64,000 nucleotides of DNA. Origin: Cloeon dipterum. Lineage: Eukaryota; Arthropoda; Insecta; Ephemeroptera; Baetidae. The stretch is from positions 31,579,681 to 31,643,680 of the forward strand of contig NC_088786.1 in NCBI RefSeq assembly GCF_949628265.1, in the 5' to 3' direction. Positions 24,751 to 44,537 of the stretch are shown piece after piece; the stretch's first letter is position 1, and every line of letters starts with the position of its first letter. A model generated the notes under the pieces. That model searched no databases. It was given only the letters and a program-made list of their open reading frames with translations, and was not told the origin of the DNA. The position numbers were made by a program, and so were the translations under genes.

Positions 24751-24756
24751 ATGTAA
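24751..24756 (+). promoter_or_regulatory. Start-stop upstream ORF (ATG TAA) before the Sin3 start codon
   Basis: The leader reads CCCAGATGTAATTTGCGATGAAACGG. The ATG at 24751 is followed at once by TAA, six bases before the Sin3 ATG at 24763. Minimal start-stop elements are known to stall ribosomes and lower initiation downstream; that role here is inference. Confidence 0.5.
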
Positions 24757-24762
24757 TTTGCG

Positions 24763-32364
<7,602 letters not shown>

Positions 32365-32708
32365 AGGAAACTAGAAGTAGTTGTGCTCAAGCATTTAAAA
32401 CACTGCACAAGCAGATCTCCTGTGTATAGTGTAATTGTGTGTACATTTGTATTTTTATACCTCACAATCATTGAGCATTTGCATGCACACCAAAGCAAGG
32501 ACTTATTTTGGAACTGAAAACTTACTCGGTTTTTTATCCACGTGAATGCATGCAAAATCTCAGGAAACGAGAGGACTTCTCAAGTTAAGAGTTGTAAATA
32601 AGAGATTAAGTTGGAAAAAAGTGAAAAATGACAAGCAATTTTACAAAATTAAAAATCTTCAAAATAATTGACTCAAGTATTATTTCCAACATTTACCCTT
32701 GACAGGCT
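32365..32708. other. Convergent 3' untranslated regions of Sin3 (+) and METAP1D (-)
   Basis: About 345 bp separate the two stop codons. No canonical AATAAA is obvious for Sin3, and the AT-rich stretch at 32590-32690 is the likely cleavage zone. No gene is visible here. Confidence 0.5.
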
Positions 32709-34021
32709 TTATTCCAAACTGGTTAGGATTTTGGCACCTGCTGGCGTCACTAATATCGTTTCTTCAAACTGGGCTGTTCTTGCGTTGTCTACCATTATGG
32801 CAGTCCAACCATCTTCCTGGATTTCAACTTCCCGCGAACCTGGAGTTATTATTGGCTCTATTGTGAAGATCATGCCAGTTTTCATACATCCAGAGTAATT
32901 ATTTCCTGGAGAAAAATCACGATAGTAACAAACTTTGCATTTCAATGGGGAATATCTTACGGCAGTGCAAAATATCTGGGGGTCCGTGAAAGTACTTCCC
33001 GATTCCATGGCCAGCAAATGCTGGCACTACATCATAGCCATTGCTCTTGGCAATATTTTCGATGATGTTACCTGCATCAAGCCCAAAAGTGAATAATTAA
33101 AAATAGAGGGATTTTATAAATAAAATACCTATATTGGAGAAGGTTTCATAATGTTGGCACCCATCAATTGCCTCGTCCAAACATTTCCTAGCAATTGCGA
33201 CAAGTTCCCTTCCCTTCTCATCAACATTTCCAATTAAAAATGTTTCTGAGCAGTCACCATGATGCCCGTCAAAATAAACCTGTGGATATTTTAGCTGTAA
33301 AATAATTATTGAAGTAACGTAGCAGTAAATTACAGTGATATCAATGTTGATGATATCCCCATCCTCAAGTGGTCTGTCGTCTGGAATCCCATGACAGGCA
33401 ACATTGTTGATAGATGTGCAGACTGACTTGGGAAACCCCAAATAATTCAATGGAGAAGGGTAGGCGTTGTTGGCAAGTATTTTATTGTGGACTAACTTGT
33501 CGATTTCATCAGTAGTCATTCCAACCTATAAAATAATTTTTGTGAGTGCAATAACAATGTTCATAAAATTTTTCTAATTTAACCTCAAGTTTTGTACCGA
33601 TCCAATGCAGTACTCGCTTGGCCAGTTTGCACGCAGAGTAGATACTTAAAATTGAATCTTCATCATGGATTTCAATCTCTTTTGGTGGAGGTGGAGGTTG
33701 CGCTGTCTCTGCGTAAGGAGGTTTTAAAATGTGGTCAGGCACAATCAGCTGAGGCGAAACATTGCCAGGTTTAACAATGCTATATTTTCCAAAGTCTTTT
33801 CTGCAAAAAGATGAATACAAATAAATCAAATTTGAACCAAAAATTTCTTAACTGTGCGCTTACGGATTGGAAGATTTGCTCTTGAATCTGTCGAATATTG
33901 CAGCCGACTTTGATGTTGTGCTAACTTTTCTGTCGGCACCATTTCGACATGAGAGAAGAATATTGCTGATTTTCCGGTGCAATGCTGTGTTTTTAGTTGC
34001 TAGATTGCACAAATTCATCAT
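32709..34021 (-). CDS. METAP1D: Methionine aminopeptidase 1D, mitochondrial
   Basis: This metalloprotease removes the initiator Met from proteins made in mitochondria. Exons on the complement: 34021-33864, 33800-33584, 33525-33334, 33279-33129, 33071-32961, 32905-32709; 341 residues. The N-terminus (MMNLCNLATKNTALHRKISN) is basic and Ser/Thr-rich without acids, as in a mitochondrial presequence. The M24 fold follows. The binding-site His is in VACHGIPDD. The metal ligands are Asp in VYFDGHHGD (two), His in FAGHGIGKYFHG, Glu in GMIFTIEPIITPG and Glu in TAQFEETILVTP. All five metal ligands are present, so the enzyme should be active. It lies tail-to-tail with Sin3 and in tandem downstream of eIF4A3. 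Confidence 0.95.
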
Positions 34022-34763
34022 GTTTGTAAAGGTATGATAACTACTCCAGTGTTTGATTCAAGTTCAACCGCAGAAAATCAAGGAAAAGAGTGATCAGACT
34101 GCTTAAAAAATCGTGATCACCGCATGACCTCATGCAGTATTATTCTTCTTAAAGTTCGCGCCACATCAAGAACAACATTCAGAGCCAATAAGGAATGATA
34201 ATCATCATTGGTCTACTCTCTTTGCGCCCCACCCCCTAGCCTCGTACTTTTCCTGGCCGCTCAAATATTACCAAATTTTAAAGGCGAGGGTCAGGTTGAT
34301 TTACGCATGCGTTATCTTTGTGTATGTAAATATAAAAATAAGATCATTCATTTTTTTGTTTCTACAATCGGTTTAGCAGCGACGTTTAATCTATCAACAA
34401 TGATTATTGTCATGGAATACTCAGCGTGTCCTTCACAATTAGTTCCTATTAAATATAATTATATTTTTAATACTGGAACATTTTTTATTATGTTCTATGG
34501 TTGGTCATGTTCAAGTTTATTTCTATTTTATGAACAAAGTGATAGAATGAGTAATGCAAAATTATTAGCTAGTAATTGAAATTACTTTTTTATTTTTCTT
34601 GCAAATTTTTGTTACACAACTTGAAGACAATATAATTACACCATAGAGGATCTTACAGTTTAAAATTTAAGCAGATCTACCTGCTGTCTGTTAGGAAAAA
34701 CTAAACGTATGAGTCCATTGACACTGTTTGTGAATTCTTCCCTATGCTTTTTGTGTTGCAAAA
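34022..34763. other. Spacer between METAP1D and eIF4A3, with a 123-codon AT-biased ORF on the + strand
   Basis: This is METAP1D promoter plus eIF4A3 3' untranslated sequence. It also holds an ATG-initiated + strand ORF at 34208-34579. The last 75 or so codons of that ORF are strikingly A/T-ending (TTA, ATT, AAT, TAT) and encode two hydrophobic stretches around FFVSTIGLAATFNLSTMIIVM and YIFNTGTFFIMFYGW, ending EQSDRMSNAKLLASN. I do not recognise it; it may be a gene fragment, an insertion or chance. Confidence 0.3.
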
Positions 34764-37316
34764 TTAGATCAAATCAGCAACTGTAAAGAGAGAAAAATTG
34801 TTTAGAACATAAAAAAGCAAGTTGATAAAACTAGCATACCGTTCATTGGCATTTCATCGATCTGTGTGGAGTAGTACTGTTCAATGTCTCTCAAGATACG
34901 AATGTCATCTGTCTTCACAAAGTTAATGGCAACACCCTTGCGTCCAAAACGACCTGATCGGCCAATTCTATAAACAGGGAAAAATAATTATTTACAATCA
35001 GCAAATACGCTAGTTTACCGAAAGTTCTTACCTGTGAATGTACAATTCACGGTTGTTGGGCAAGTCATAGTTGATGACCAGGGAAACTTGCTGGACATCG
35101 ATACCTCTGGCCCACACGTCTGTGGTGATGAGGACACGGCTAGTGCCTGATCGGAACTCCTTCATGATGCTGTCTCGCTCCTTTTGAGGCATGTCACCGT
35201 GCATGGAGCTGACGGTGAAATTCGCTTCTCGCATTTTTTCTGTCAGCCAGTCAACCTATCACAGAGAAAAATAATTACTATCAAAACGTCAATGATTGAG
35301 ACACTTAGCATTTTTTCTATGTTTAATGATGAGGAAAAATTTTAATACATTGATAAGTTGTCAGATTGATAATAATTAATGCATGACACTTCATATATTA
35401 TATGGTTTGCCACATGCCGGAAAGGTTACAGTAACTATTTATCACCATTTCTTGCAATTGTTTAAGAGACAAAATTATGTAAATAGGAAAACCCATTGTG
35501 AAACAATTAATAGAAAAAATTTCCACTACTAGCAAAAATGCAAGGGAAATATTGTATTCGTTCCAATGTAATATTATTTGCCCCATTTGTTCTACATGAG
35601 TAGCGAAAAAATAAAACTCTAGAAAATGTTTGACTAGTGTTTGTTGTGATTTTGAACAGGGCCCTATTTAGAACCGAACAGAGAAATGACATTCTCAAAT
35701 TTAAATTATTAATCCCAGACCCACAGCCTCCCTGCTCAAGATATTTTCATGTTGCTAAAGCAAAATTGAAAAATTACTTTTTAGCAGTCTCACCTCAGAC
35801 TTTTACGGTAAGAAATTATAGATGACCTAAATGAGTTATTTCATATTATCTACATGAATTAAAAATGCACGTTGTTGTAAACAAGGAAAGATTAATTCCC
35901 TTCTCCCTTCCGAGTTTTAAAACGGCACTTTTAAAACAATTTCTTATAGATTTAAGAAAATAAGAAATATTATTTTAATATCTTGAACAAAACATGATGG
36001 AAATTTAGTGAGCCCCTGATATTGAAACGCAGAAGATTGTTACCACTTTGTTGTTAGAACATTTTTTGGGGAAAAAAATAAATTTTGATATAGACAATGG
36101 AGAAAAATGTCACTTTTTCTTACCTTCCTCTTTGTATTGCAGAAAATGACTGCCTGAGTAATGGTTAAGGTGTCATAGAGATCGCAGAGTGTGTCAAACT
36201 TCCACTCTTCGCGTTCAACAGCAACGAAGAACTGCTTGATTCCTTCCAGTGTCAACTCATCGCTGAAAAATTAGTTAACGTTAAATTGAAGCCTGAGAAA
36301 ATCTGCGCAGCAGTTACCGTTTGACCAAAATGCGGATGGGGTCAGTCATGAACTTGCTGGTCATCTCAAGAATTTCGTGAGGAAGGGTGGCAGAGATGAG
36401 CACAACTTGAGTCGCAGGTGGGAGGTACCTGTAGACGTCGTAGATCTGCTCCTTGAATCCCTTGTTAAGCATTTCGTCAGCCTCATCCAGCACCAGCATT
36501 TTGATGGAACGCGTCCTCAGTGTTCGACGTCGAATCATGTCTGAAGAAAAATTTTAGAGAGAAATCCTCGATAATTAAGTAACAAGACGCACCGAAAACT
36601 CTGCCAGGGGTGCCGGACACGACGTGCTGTCCGTAATCGAGCTTCCTGATGTCTTCTCCGAGGTTGGTGCCTCCAATACAGGCGTGGCATTGCACGTTCA
36701 TGTAATCACCAAGGGCCAGGATGACCTTTTGGATCTGCACGGCCAACTCTCTCGTGGGCGACAAACACAGCACTTGAGTTTCTCGCAGCTGAGTGTCCAG
36801 ACTTTGCAGAATAGAAATGGAGAAAGTGGCTGTTTTGCCGGTACCAGACTGCGCTTGGGCAATCACATCTCGGCCCTTCACAATGGGTTTGATGCTTCTC
36901 TGCTGGATAGCCGAGGGCTTCTCGAAGCCTAAAAGTCAAAACAAGCTAGTATTAAAAATATGAAAACAAACAAAAAATTTCATATTTTCATTTGGGGTTC
37001 ATTTAAATTCGCAACTAAAACTGGGTCTAATTAATTAATATAATTTTTTTCTCGAGTGGAATTGAGATCAAGGTGAATTTCTCCAGCAGTAGAGCGCTGG
37101 ATTGCAAGAACGTGCATGCGGCGGCATTGAAGCCTCACATTTGACGCGTCGCGTTTTCCACTTACCGTACGCGTAGATGCCGCGTAAAAGCTCCTCCCGA
37201 AGACCCATACTGTCGAAGGTCGGGATAACTTCAACATCTTCGCTGGTTTCAAACTCCACATTCGACAAATCCTCGTTGAGGATGGTCCGTTTGATATTTG
37301 TCGACGAGGATGCCAT
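34764..37316 (-). CDS. eIF4A3: eIF4A3, DEAD-box RNA helicase of the exon junction complex
   Basis: eIF4A3 clamps spliced mRNA in the exon junction complex with Mago, Y14 and Barentsz and acts in localisation and nonsense-mediated decay. Exons on the complement: 37316-37166, 36928-36593, 36540-36318, 36262-36124, 35255-35032, 34967-34840, 34780-34764; 405 residues. Seen in order: MASS N-terminus, [13 protein letters not shown] (Q motif), AQSGTGKT (I), PTRELA (Ia), TPGRVFD (Ib), LDEADEML (II), ISATLP (III), VIFCNTKRK (IV), [23 protein letters not shown] (V), HRIGRSGR (VI), and the terminal EMPMNVADLI shared with other eIF4A3 proteins. The final coding exon is only 17 nt. A CRE (TGACGTCA, 37339-37346) lies about 23 bp upstream of the start. 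All helicase motifs are intact. Confidence 0.97.
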
Positions 37317-38660
37317 TTTTGTGTTGATACTAGGCTTGTGACGTCAACTGAAATGAAGAACAAACAAAAGCCGGGCGGTAGTGTGCAGTGGCAGTGCCAG
37401 AAATTTGAATCCTAAAGGCGGGAATCAACCAGATCAGATCAGATCACCAACACCAACAAAGGCGGTCGCACAAGAGACGAGCTCTTGTCCTAAAAACATT
37501 CTACTTGAATAATTATTCAATTTATTATCGAATTATTCGAACAACGTGTGCGATAAAATAAATTTTATGATAATGCATTATTATTTATTTTAGATAAGTC
37601 AGTAAGTACTAGAATATTTTAAATTTAAATTAGAATTAAATTCTAACGAATTTAATATATGTAGTGAGATACTATTGACAATAATTAATAAAATACATAA
37701 ATATAAGTCATGAACATTTATGTACTTATTATGCAATGGTTATTATTGAATGAATGCATGACTAAAAATATATTTTGTTTTGTGATAAATATTTTCAAGA
37801 AAGTTTCGATGTCATGCTGTAATTATAGAGTGAAATAAAAGAATTCACAGATAAGAATTTAAGCCCCGTATTAATTAAATGATATAATGATATCGATAGT
37901 GAATAACAATAAGTAGTCATGCTTTATTGATAAATCGTAGAGGTAGAGGTAATCATATAATTTTATCTTATCGTCCAATTTTTAATTTTGTTTTAGAGCA
38001 TTTTCATTTCAAAATATAGCTCTAACACCAACAATAAATATTTTATTCATCTATTTTTCCTATTTTTATGCTGCGAGTTTCCAGCGCCGGTCAAAAAAAT
38101 TAGCTATAAAGCAGAATTTAATTTAAAATGATAATGAATGGAAAATTTGATGATTTGCATCAACTTAATTTTATTTTTGTCTAAATTAGTTAAAATCAAT
38201 TTATTTTAAAAAGATCAGCTAGCTAGCTAAACAACTTTGCCTAGTTGTGTAGTTACTGAATGGTTGGTACACTCTCATCTGAACTGCGGACCAGGAGAGA
38301 CGAAAATGACAGAAATGGCGTGCCTGGAATGCGGATCGTGTTGAGTGGAACACAGAAAGTGTTGACGACGATTTTGGCCAAGTGTGCTGGTCGGCATCGA
38401 ATTTTGGTGTTTTTAAGTAAATATTCTTCGCCGGGAGCGATATTCCATGTCGGCCAGGCGGCGTGCTTACACGGGCGCGTGACGCTTTGGCCTCCAGTCG
38501 ACCAGCTTTCAAAATATGTATGTGACGTTTCACTCTTTATTTTGTAGCAGAAGACCCAGCAGGTGAACCCAAAAATGAAGATGGACGGGTTGGGGCAAAC
38601 TTCTGTGCCCACGGATGTCAGAGACAGTGCAACGATACGTGTGTCTTTGTGAAAGAGCGG
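37317..38660. promoter_or_regulatory. Divergent promoter region between eIF4A3 (-) and Hairless (+)
   Basis: Near eIF4A3 there is a perfect CRE (37339-37346) and a short direct repeat, (CAGAT)n, at about 37429-37445. The middle (37500-38220) is very AT-rich with no gene. The right part (38250-38660) is GC-richer and is probably the Hairless leader. Confidence 0.45.
37339..37346. promoter_or_regulatory. Palindromic CRE (TGACGTCA) at the eIF4A3 promoter
   Basis: Exact CREB/ATF consensus 23 bp upstream of the eIF4A3 start codon, so in the core promoter or the 5' leader. Confidence 0.55.
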
Positions 38661-38678
38661 ATGTACCATGGACGATAA
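38661..38678 (+). promoter_or_regulatory. Five-codon upstream ORF overlapping the Hairless start codon
   Basis: ATG TAC CAT GGA CGA TAA begins seven bases before the Hairless ATG (38668) in another frame and ends after it. The upstream ATG has a poorer context (GCGGATGT) than the main one (ACCATGG). Leaky scanning or reinitiation control is plausible but inferred. Confidence 0.45.
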
Positions 38679-41600
38679 AAATGGGATAGGAGTGATGAGG
38701 ATGCAAGAAAATCTCGTGTGTGCCAAAATGAGCGACGAGCGAGGTGTAAACGGCGAGAGCAAAATCGCCTGCGGTGAAGAGTCGCCCCGGAATGGAATTT
38801 CCGAGACCGCCACCACCACCAACGGTGCCTTCAGCCAGAAATCGGTCAGCCAGACGGACGCGGGTGGCAGGCTGCGGTTTTTCAAAGGTTTGTTTTCAAA
38901 TGGTCGTTGTGACGCTCGCATCATTCAAATGGTTTGTAGACGGCAAGCTCATCATTGAACTGTCGCATCACGAGGGTGAACGAGCGTCGTGGGTGCCTGT
39001 TCCCAAGAAAACATACTGGCCACCCAGGGGCAAGTGCAGTTCCCTCGCACCTGTCACGGTGGCTGGATCCTCTCGCCAGGAATGCTCCACTACCCTCAGC
39101 GGTGAGTTAAGCATCGTGTCATGCAGCGTGTTCAAACTTCTCTCGCCGTGTCAGCAGCAATGCGTGGGAACTGCCATAAAAATGATGCCAATTTTTATTT
39201 AAATCTGACTTGATCGTGAGCAATTTAACTTGTTTGCACTTTCCTATCGTTGTCATTTTAGAAAAAAATATGATTTAAATTTAAACGGAAAAAAATCCCA
39301 CCGCCAAAAGGTCAAGCAAATTATTTTCCATCAGCGGCTGGAATGGCATTGTTCTGCTAGTCAAATTTAATATTGTCTTTCGTTATAGATTTTTGAGATC
39401 AATATTTTTTTACAGTACATGACAGCTAAATTTTTGGCTATATTTTTATTAAATAAAATTAATTCTGTGAAATTATAGGCTGATACTGGCACTGCAGAGC
39501 TGCTTGTTGCGTCTGTCATAATTATAACTTAGTGTTATCTATAAATTAGTATTGTTTTTTCTTCAAAATTATTTTTTTCTGTGCCCTTTTGCAGTTGCAG
39601 AAGGCACTGCTCCAAAATATTTTTTTATTTCCTCAAATTTGTCAGAAAAGAATAAGGAAATAGCCACTTTCTTTTTATTTTTGTCTTTAAGGTTATTTTT
39701 AAACAACAATTTATTTAAAATGTGCGTTTGTAACATTTAATTTCAGGATTTTTTGAAGAATATATTAATTGATTAATTATTTATTCCCCTTCAATGTCAT
39801 TTAACATATCTACAAAAGAGTAAAAAGGCAAACGCACGAAGTGATCAGGTCACTGAAACGCTGGCAATCAAAGAGTCGTCGAGTCGTACATAGCCTATGC
39901 TATATCTCAATGGGAGAAAATTTAACTTTATATCCCGGCAATGAAATAATTAAATCCTCTTGATTAGGCTTCAGGAATATTTTACTCAATTTATAATTTC
40001 CATTATTAGATTTATTTTTAATTTATTCCGACAGTTCTTTTAGTTTGCTCTCTGAGATGAGTGCAGGCGGACGTTTTTCAAATCTCTCTAGCATAACCCT
40101 TTGGCATAAATTTTGGTTTTGTTTACTGTTGATGTCGAGGCCTGCCGTTCCGAGACAGCCGCTTTACAGCACAATATTTTGCCATGCTCTCAATTTATTG
40201 GCATTTCAATTTTTGAGCCATCCATTCCTTGTTTGTTCACCTTGTGATTATACATTGTATAATAAATTTAGAAGCAAATATGTATGCATTAAAATTATTT
40301 AAATTTTATGTATAGGTGAAAATTTGAGAAAAATAGCATTTTGTGGTATGCTTTCAGTTTCTGATGACAACTCTTCAGTGCAATCCTCTCCTTGGCAAAG
40401 GGACCATTGTTGGAAACAAAGCCACCCCCGCAAAGACGCTGGCCGCTTCCTTGTTTTCCTAATGCGCTCTGATGACAGTGTGAAATCGGTCAGGTGGCGC
40501 AACGCTTTGGCGTTAAAACGCATGAGGCGACGGCCGTTCGAAATCATTGTGCTCAAAGAGGACTCAGTGCCAGGCGGTAAAAGGCCTGCCAGGGAGACGA
40601 AGAGGAAGGAGCTTGAGGCTGTTGTTGAGATACTGACTGCTAAAGCGCGGGAAGCGGTTAAAGCCTCGCCCGCGCCTGGAAGCAGCAAATTGGATCACTG
40701 TGTGGTGTCACCAAGGAAGAGGATTCTCAGGGAGTTTGAGAAGGTTACGCTGGAGGACCAGACCTATAAGAGACATAAAAGGCCAACAGCTGGTGCTCCG
40801 GTAAAAATCTTGCTGTGGATATTTAAATGAAAACGTGAAAAACCATCATGTTTTGAGATCTTCATCATGTTTGTCCTAGATTGCAAAAAAGTAACAGATT
40901 GAACCGATATTATGAATTCCTTGGATTTTTTTTCTTGAACAGATCAAATCGCACACTTAACATCTGAAATATTCATTCTAGAATTTGGAGTTGAGCTTTT
41001 TTGTGATTCTTTTTCCAAAGCACAACCCTTGCTTATCTTTTGAACTACACAAAAATGGCGTATTTTACAAAATGAAATAAATATCCAGGTAGCTCTCAAT
41101 AACTGATGTATCGTGTTTGAAAAATGAAAAGTTAGTTTCAGTTAGAAAAATTTAAGCACAGAAAAATGACAAAAATTTCTTGAAGAATGCATTTTTTTAA
41201 CAGCTGTCTTTGTCTGGCGGGATATTTGTCTGTAGCTCGTACGAAAATCGAATGATGCAATCAACTGGTCAATCAAAATAAATTAAATTTATGTTTCTTT
41301 GTTACTCGATTTTGTTTACGTCATTTTTCTGTGCTCAATTTTTCTGCGCCATTTTAAATTACTCTTGTAACCACGTTGCACTGAAATTACCAATATCTTA
41401 AACATTTTCTGCTGTCCACAAAATTGGAACTTTAATTTTAATTATCCTTGAGTTCAAATTTAAATATTATGCTTTTTTGTGATTACGGCAAACTTAAATT
41501 TAAAGCGTCATTTGTGTGCCTTCTTTAAACATCAGATTTAGGTTCCTTTAAGTTAAATTTGTTAATTTGTCAGCTGTTTGTTAGATACAGCGTAAAATTT

Positions 41601-42610
41601 TGTCCTGATTGCCGTCAGCTAATCTGCAACTTGCATTTTCAGGTGCTGTCCCCGTCACCTCCCTCCCTAATTCCTCACATCAACGCAATTAGAACAATGG
41701 GCAGCTATACTGTTCCTGCTTCCACCCCGTCACCATCAAGCAGCCCGTCGCCTTCGCCGGCGACAAAGTGTAAAGAGAGGTTAGGCTCATACAGCATCAA
41801 CTCGTTGCTTGGCCGGCCTGATGACGATCCTGAGCCTTCTTCATTTCTCAGGTTGGCTTAATTTAATTCCTCACAATTAAATTCAATGTTATAATCTTTC
41901 TTCCAAAAGGAATTGGTTAAAAATTATAAAATCCTTGAAATAATATTTCTTGTTTGAATTAAATAAAATCAAAGTACTGGTTTAGCTAACAGAATCTCAC
42001 AGGCTCATTATTTATATATGTGTGTTAAATTCTTTAAAATTTGATTTTTTTGAGATCTTGAATTAATTTTGAACGTCGTAGGTCGCTCCTTGGGACGTCA
42101 CCTCGCAGCGATCGGGGCTCATGTGGCTCATCGCCCTCATGTGTCTCATCGCCGCAGTCTCCTGCCGAGGTGAGATGGCGGCCGTCGAAGAAAAAAGTGG
42201 CCTCCCCCGACCCGCCGCAGTCCCTACCCATCCACCAGCCGTTTCCTGGCCTCAACTTCTTTCCTCCCCCGCCTATGGCGTTCTTTCACCCTTACAACAG
42301 GAGCATGTGGCCTCATCCCTCGCCGGCAGCCCATAACATAAACTACCCTGCAGCAGCAAACTTCATGCCCTTGGGAAGTGTGTGGTCGCACCCTCACTTA
42401 GGACCGACTGCACCCTTGCCCGGCCAGCAATTTTGCGTTGACCCTAGGAAAAGGGACGAGTTGACAGCAGGTAATTTCAATTTTTTCTGTTACTTGCACT
42501 TCACTAAAAAAACGTATTTTTTATATAAATGGATTTGAAGTGCACACGCTTAATTTAATCCCTTGTGTATTGCAGATATGCCTTTGAATTTATCGAAGAA
42601 TGCTGGATGA
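38668..42610 (+). CDS. H: Hairless, Notch-pathway co-repressor adaptor
   Basis: Hairless binds Su(H) and recruits Groucho and CtBP to silence Notch targets; the gene is restricted to arthropods. Exons: 38668-38887, 38940-39101, 40316-40800, 41643-41851, 42082-42470, 42576-42610; 499 residues. Drosophila Hairless is about twice as long; bee proteins are also short. Seen in order: the Su(H)-binding region at about 66-100 (GGRLRFFKDGKLIIEL, WVPVPKKTYWPP), the conserved block SVSDDNSSVQSSPWQRDHCWKQ, and a basic region. Then come the Groucho motif YSINSLLG at about 339-346, a Pro/His-rich stretch, and the CtBP motif PLNLSK five residues from the C-terminus. The CtBP motif sits on its own 35-nt last exon, so skipping that exon would remove CtBP recruitment. 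Intron 1 is only 52 bp and splits the Su(H)-binding region. Confidence 0.95.
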
Positions 42611-44537
42611 GTCTGGTAATGACTGCTAAGGCACTTTTCATATTAAAATGATTGCTGGCAATCTTTTGGCTTGCCTTCTCTCAGTGATTGTAAAACAATA
42701 GGCCACAGACTTGTCGAGCAAATGACGAAACTCTGCACACCGCTCCTTGAACCTTACGCAACACAAAAAAAATCAGACCAAGTGACGAGAAACGGCTTTC
42801 TATCGTGATTTGCTCAGCGACTTCCTGGCCGAGGAGCAAGTCATTTTCTTACTTCACATCCGCCGTCTTCCTTTAAAGATTCTTTCAATGTCGCCATCGT
42901 AAATTCTACCAGTATTATTGCATTTTTCTATCTATAGCGCCAATATGTGACAAGGTTCGGAATACATTTGCATTGTGTTTGCGCAGCTGACTTCTTCATG
43001 TTACAGCATAGTGGGAATATTTTTGTACAAGAATTCAGTATTTTTCGTAACTGTAGCAATTGTTTTTTGAAAATATAAACTAGGTCTTTGGCATTTCTCG
43101 CAGTTTTTTTGTTTTTGTTTTTAGCATAACTGCTGCTTTTTAATGAAACAACCGCTCCAGGCTACTTAATTCTTTACATGCATTTAGGCATCTCAGGAAA
43201 ATTTGCACGGGAGAAAATGATAGTTATGAAGTAGCTGACAGCTGAGAAAGACGTTGACTGCTTTCCGAGGAGCCAGCCGGATCCCGTCTGTTGTTGTGAA
43301 CCACAATAATTCAATAATTCATGAGTGCTTTAAACATAACGCTGGCTTTGAAAGAGCTGTGCTCTAGACACCCAAAGCTGGTTTCCCTTTTCCATGCACA
43401 TGCAGCACAAGAATAGACTATTTTTAAACTCGAGCCTAGCTATAGGAACCGCAGCTCGGGTAATTTTAAATCGAGCGCAAACACTTTAAATTTCGTATCT
43501 GTAGAAAGAGAATATTCAATTACTGACTGCGTTCCTCATCTGAACTCAAAAGAGAAAAAAACAATTAGAGGTAAAATTTCTTGGTCGTGTTCAACTCTTA
43601 TAATTTAGACTGTGAACATATTAGGTATTTTTATGCAATGCACTGCTTGTTTTACAAAGAATATTTTAACGGACGTTGTTTTTATGATTATTTAACAATG
43701 TTTTCTTTGTCAAGCTCCAGCGGTCTGGAGCTACTCTGCAATATTGGAATTAAAGACTTGAAAAATTGATTTCTTGCTTACGTGTACATATTCTACTCAG
43801 TCATCGCATGCAAACTATGTGAAAAGTGCTCAAACACTGGCTGATGACGATGAAACTTGAACAATGCAAGTGAACGTTTCAATATTTTCATGACAGACCT
43901 GCCAAGCAATACAGAGTGATTTAGTTATCTTTGAAACAGACTTTTCCGGACCGTTGCCTATCAACAATTGCACCTCAAGCGATGAAGCACTGCTGTCAAA
44001 TCAATTATCACTTTTGTAAATATTCTCTTGGAACATTTCAAAGAGAAATAACTACGGAAATAAGCATAAAATAGCCTGTGTACATGACGTGCAGTATATT
44101 TTCTTAGCGTATAAGACGTCTCGTATGTACGAAGGATGAACGCAGATTTGTGCCATGTATTTTTTTCTGGCGTCAAATGATATTTTTGACTATAAAGCAA
44201 TTCATTGCAATTATTAGAATAAATCTATTTTATTTATTGTGATATGGTTTATATGATAGAGAGAATAGGATGTACTTGCTGCTGTAACTACTAACGCAGT
44301 GAAGACGAGTAAGATTAATAAGAAAGAACCTAGGTAAAAAACAAAGCTTGTACAGAAATAATACATTTAATAAATGTTGTACATTTAAAAGTAGATCTGT
44401 AGATTTTATTTTCATAACATAATATAAGTGTTTATCAAAATATTTAACAATTTAACGGTTATAATAACGCATACAGTCTTTTAATAGGCAATATCACAAG
44501 GCACTTCAGATGCCATACATCAATAAAAATTATCTGA
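42611..44537. other. Convergent spacer between Hairless (+) and ZFYVE26 (-)
   Basis: Hairless 3' untranslated sequence is followed by AT-rich DNA. Several TTTATT stretches (AATAAA on the complement) at about 44220-44410 could end the ZFYVE26 transcript. A 62-codon ORF at 43581-43769 shows no motif and is probably chance. Confidence 0.45.

Noticed and set aside
43581-43769. 62-codon ORF after Hairless
   Set aside because: Short, no motif, in presumed 3' untranslated sequence.
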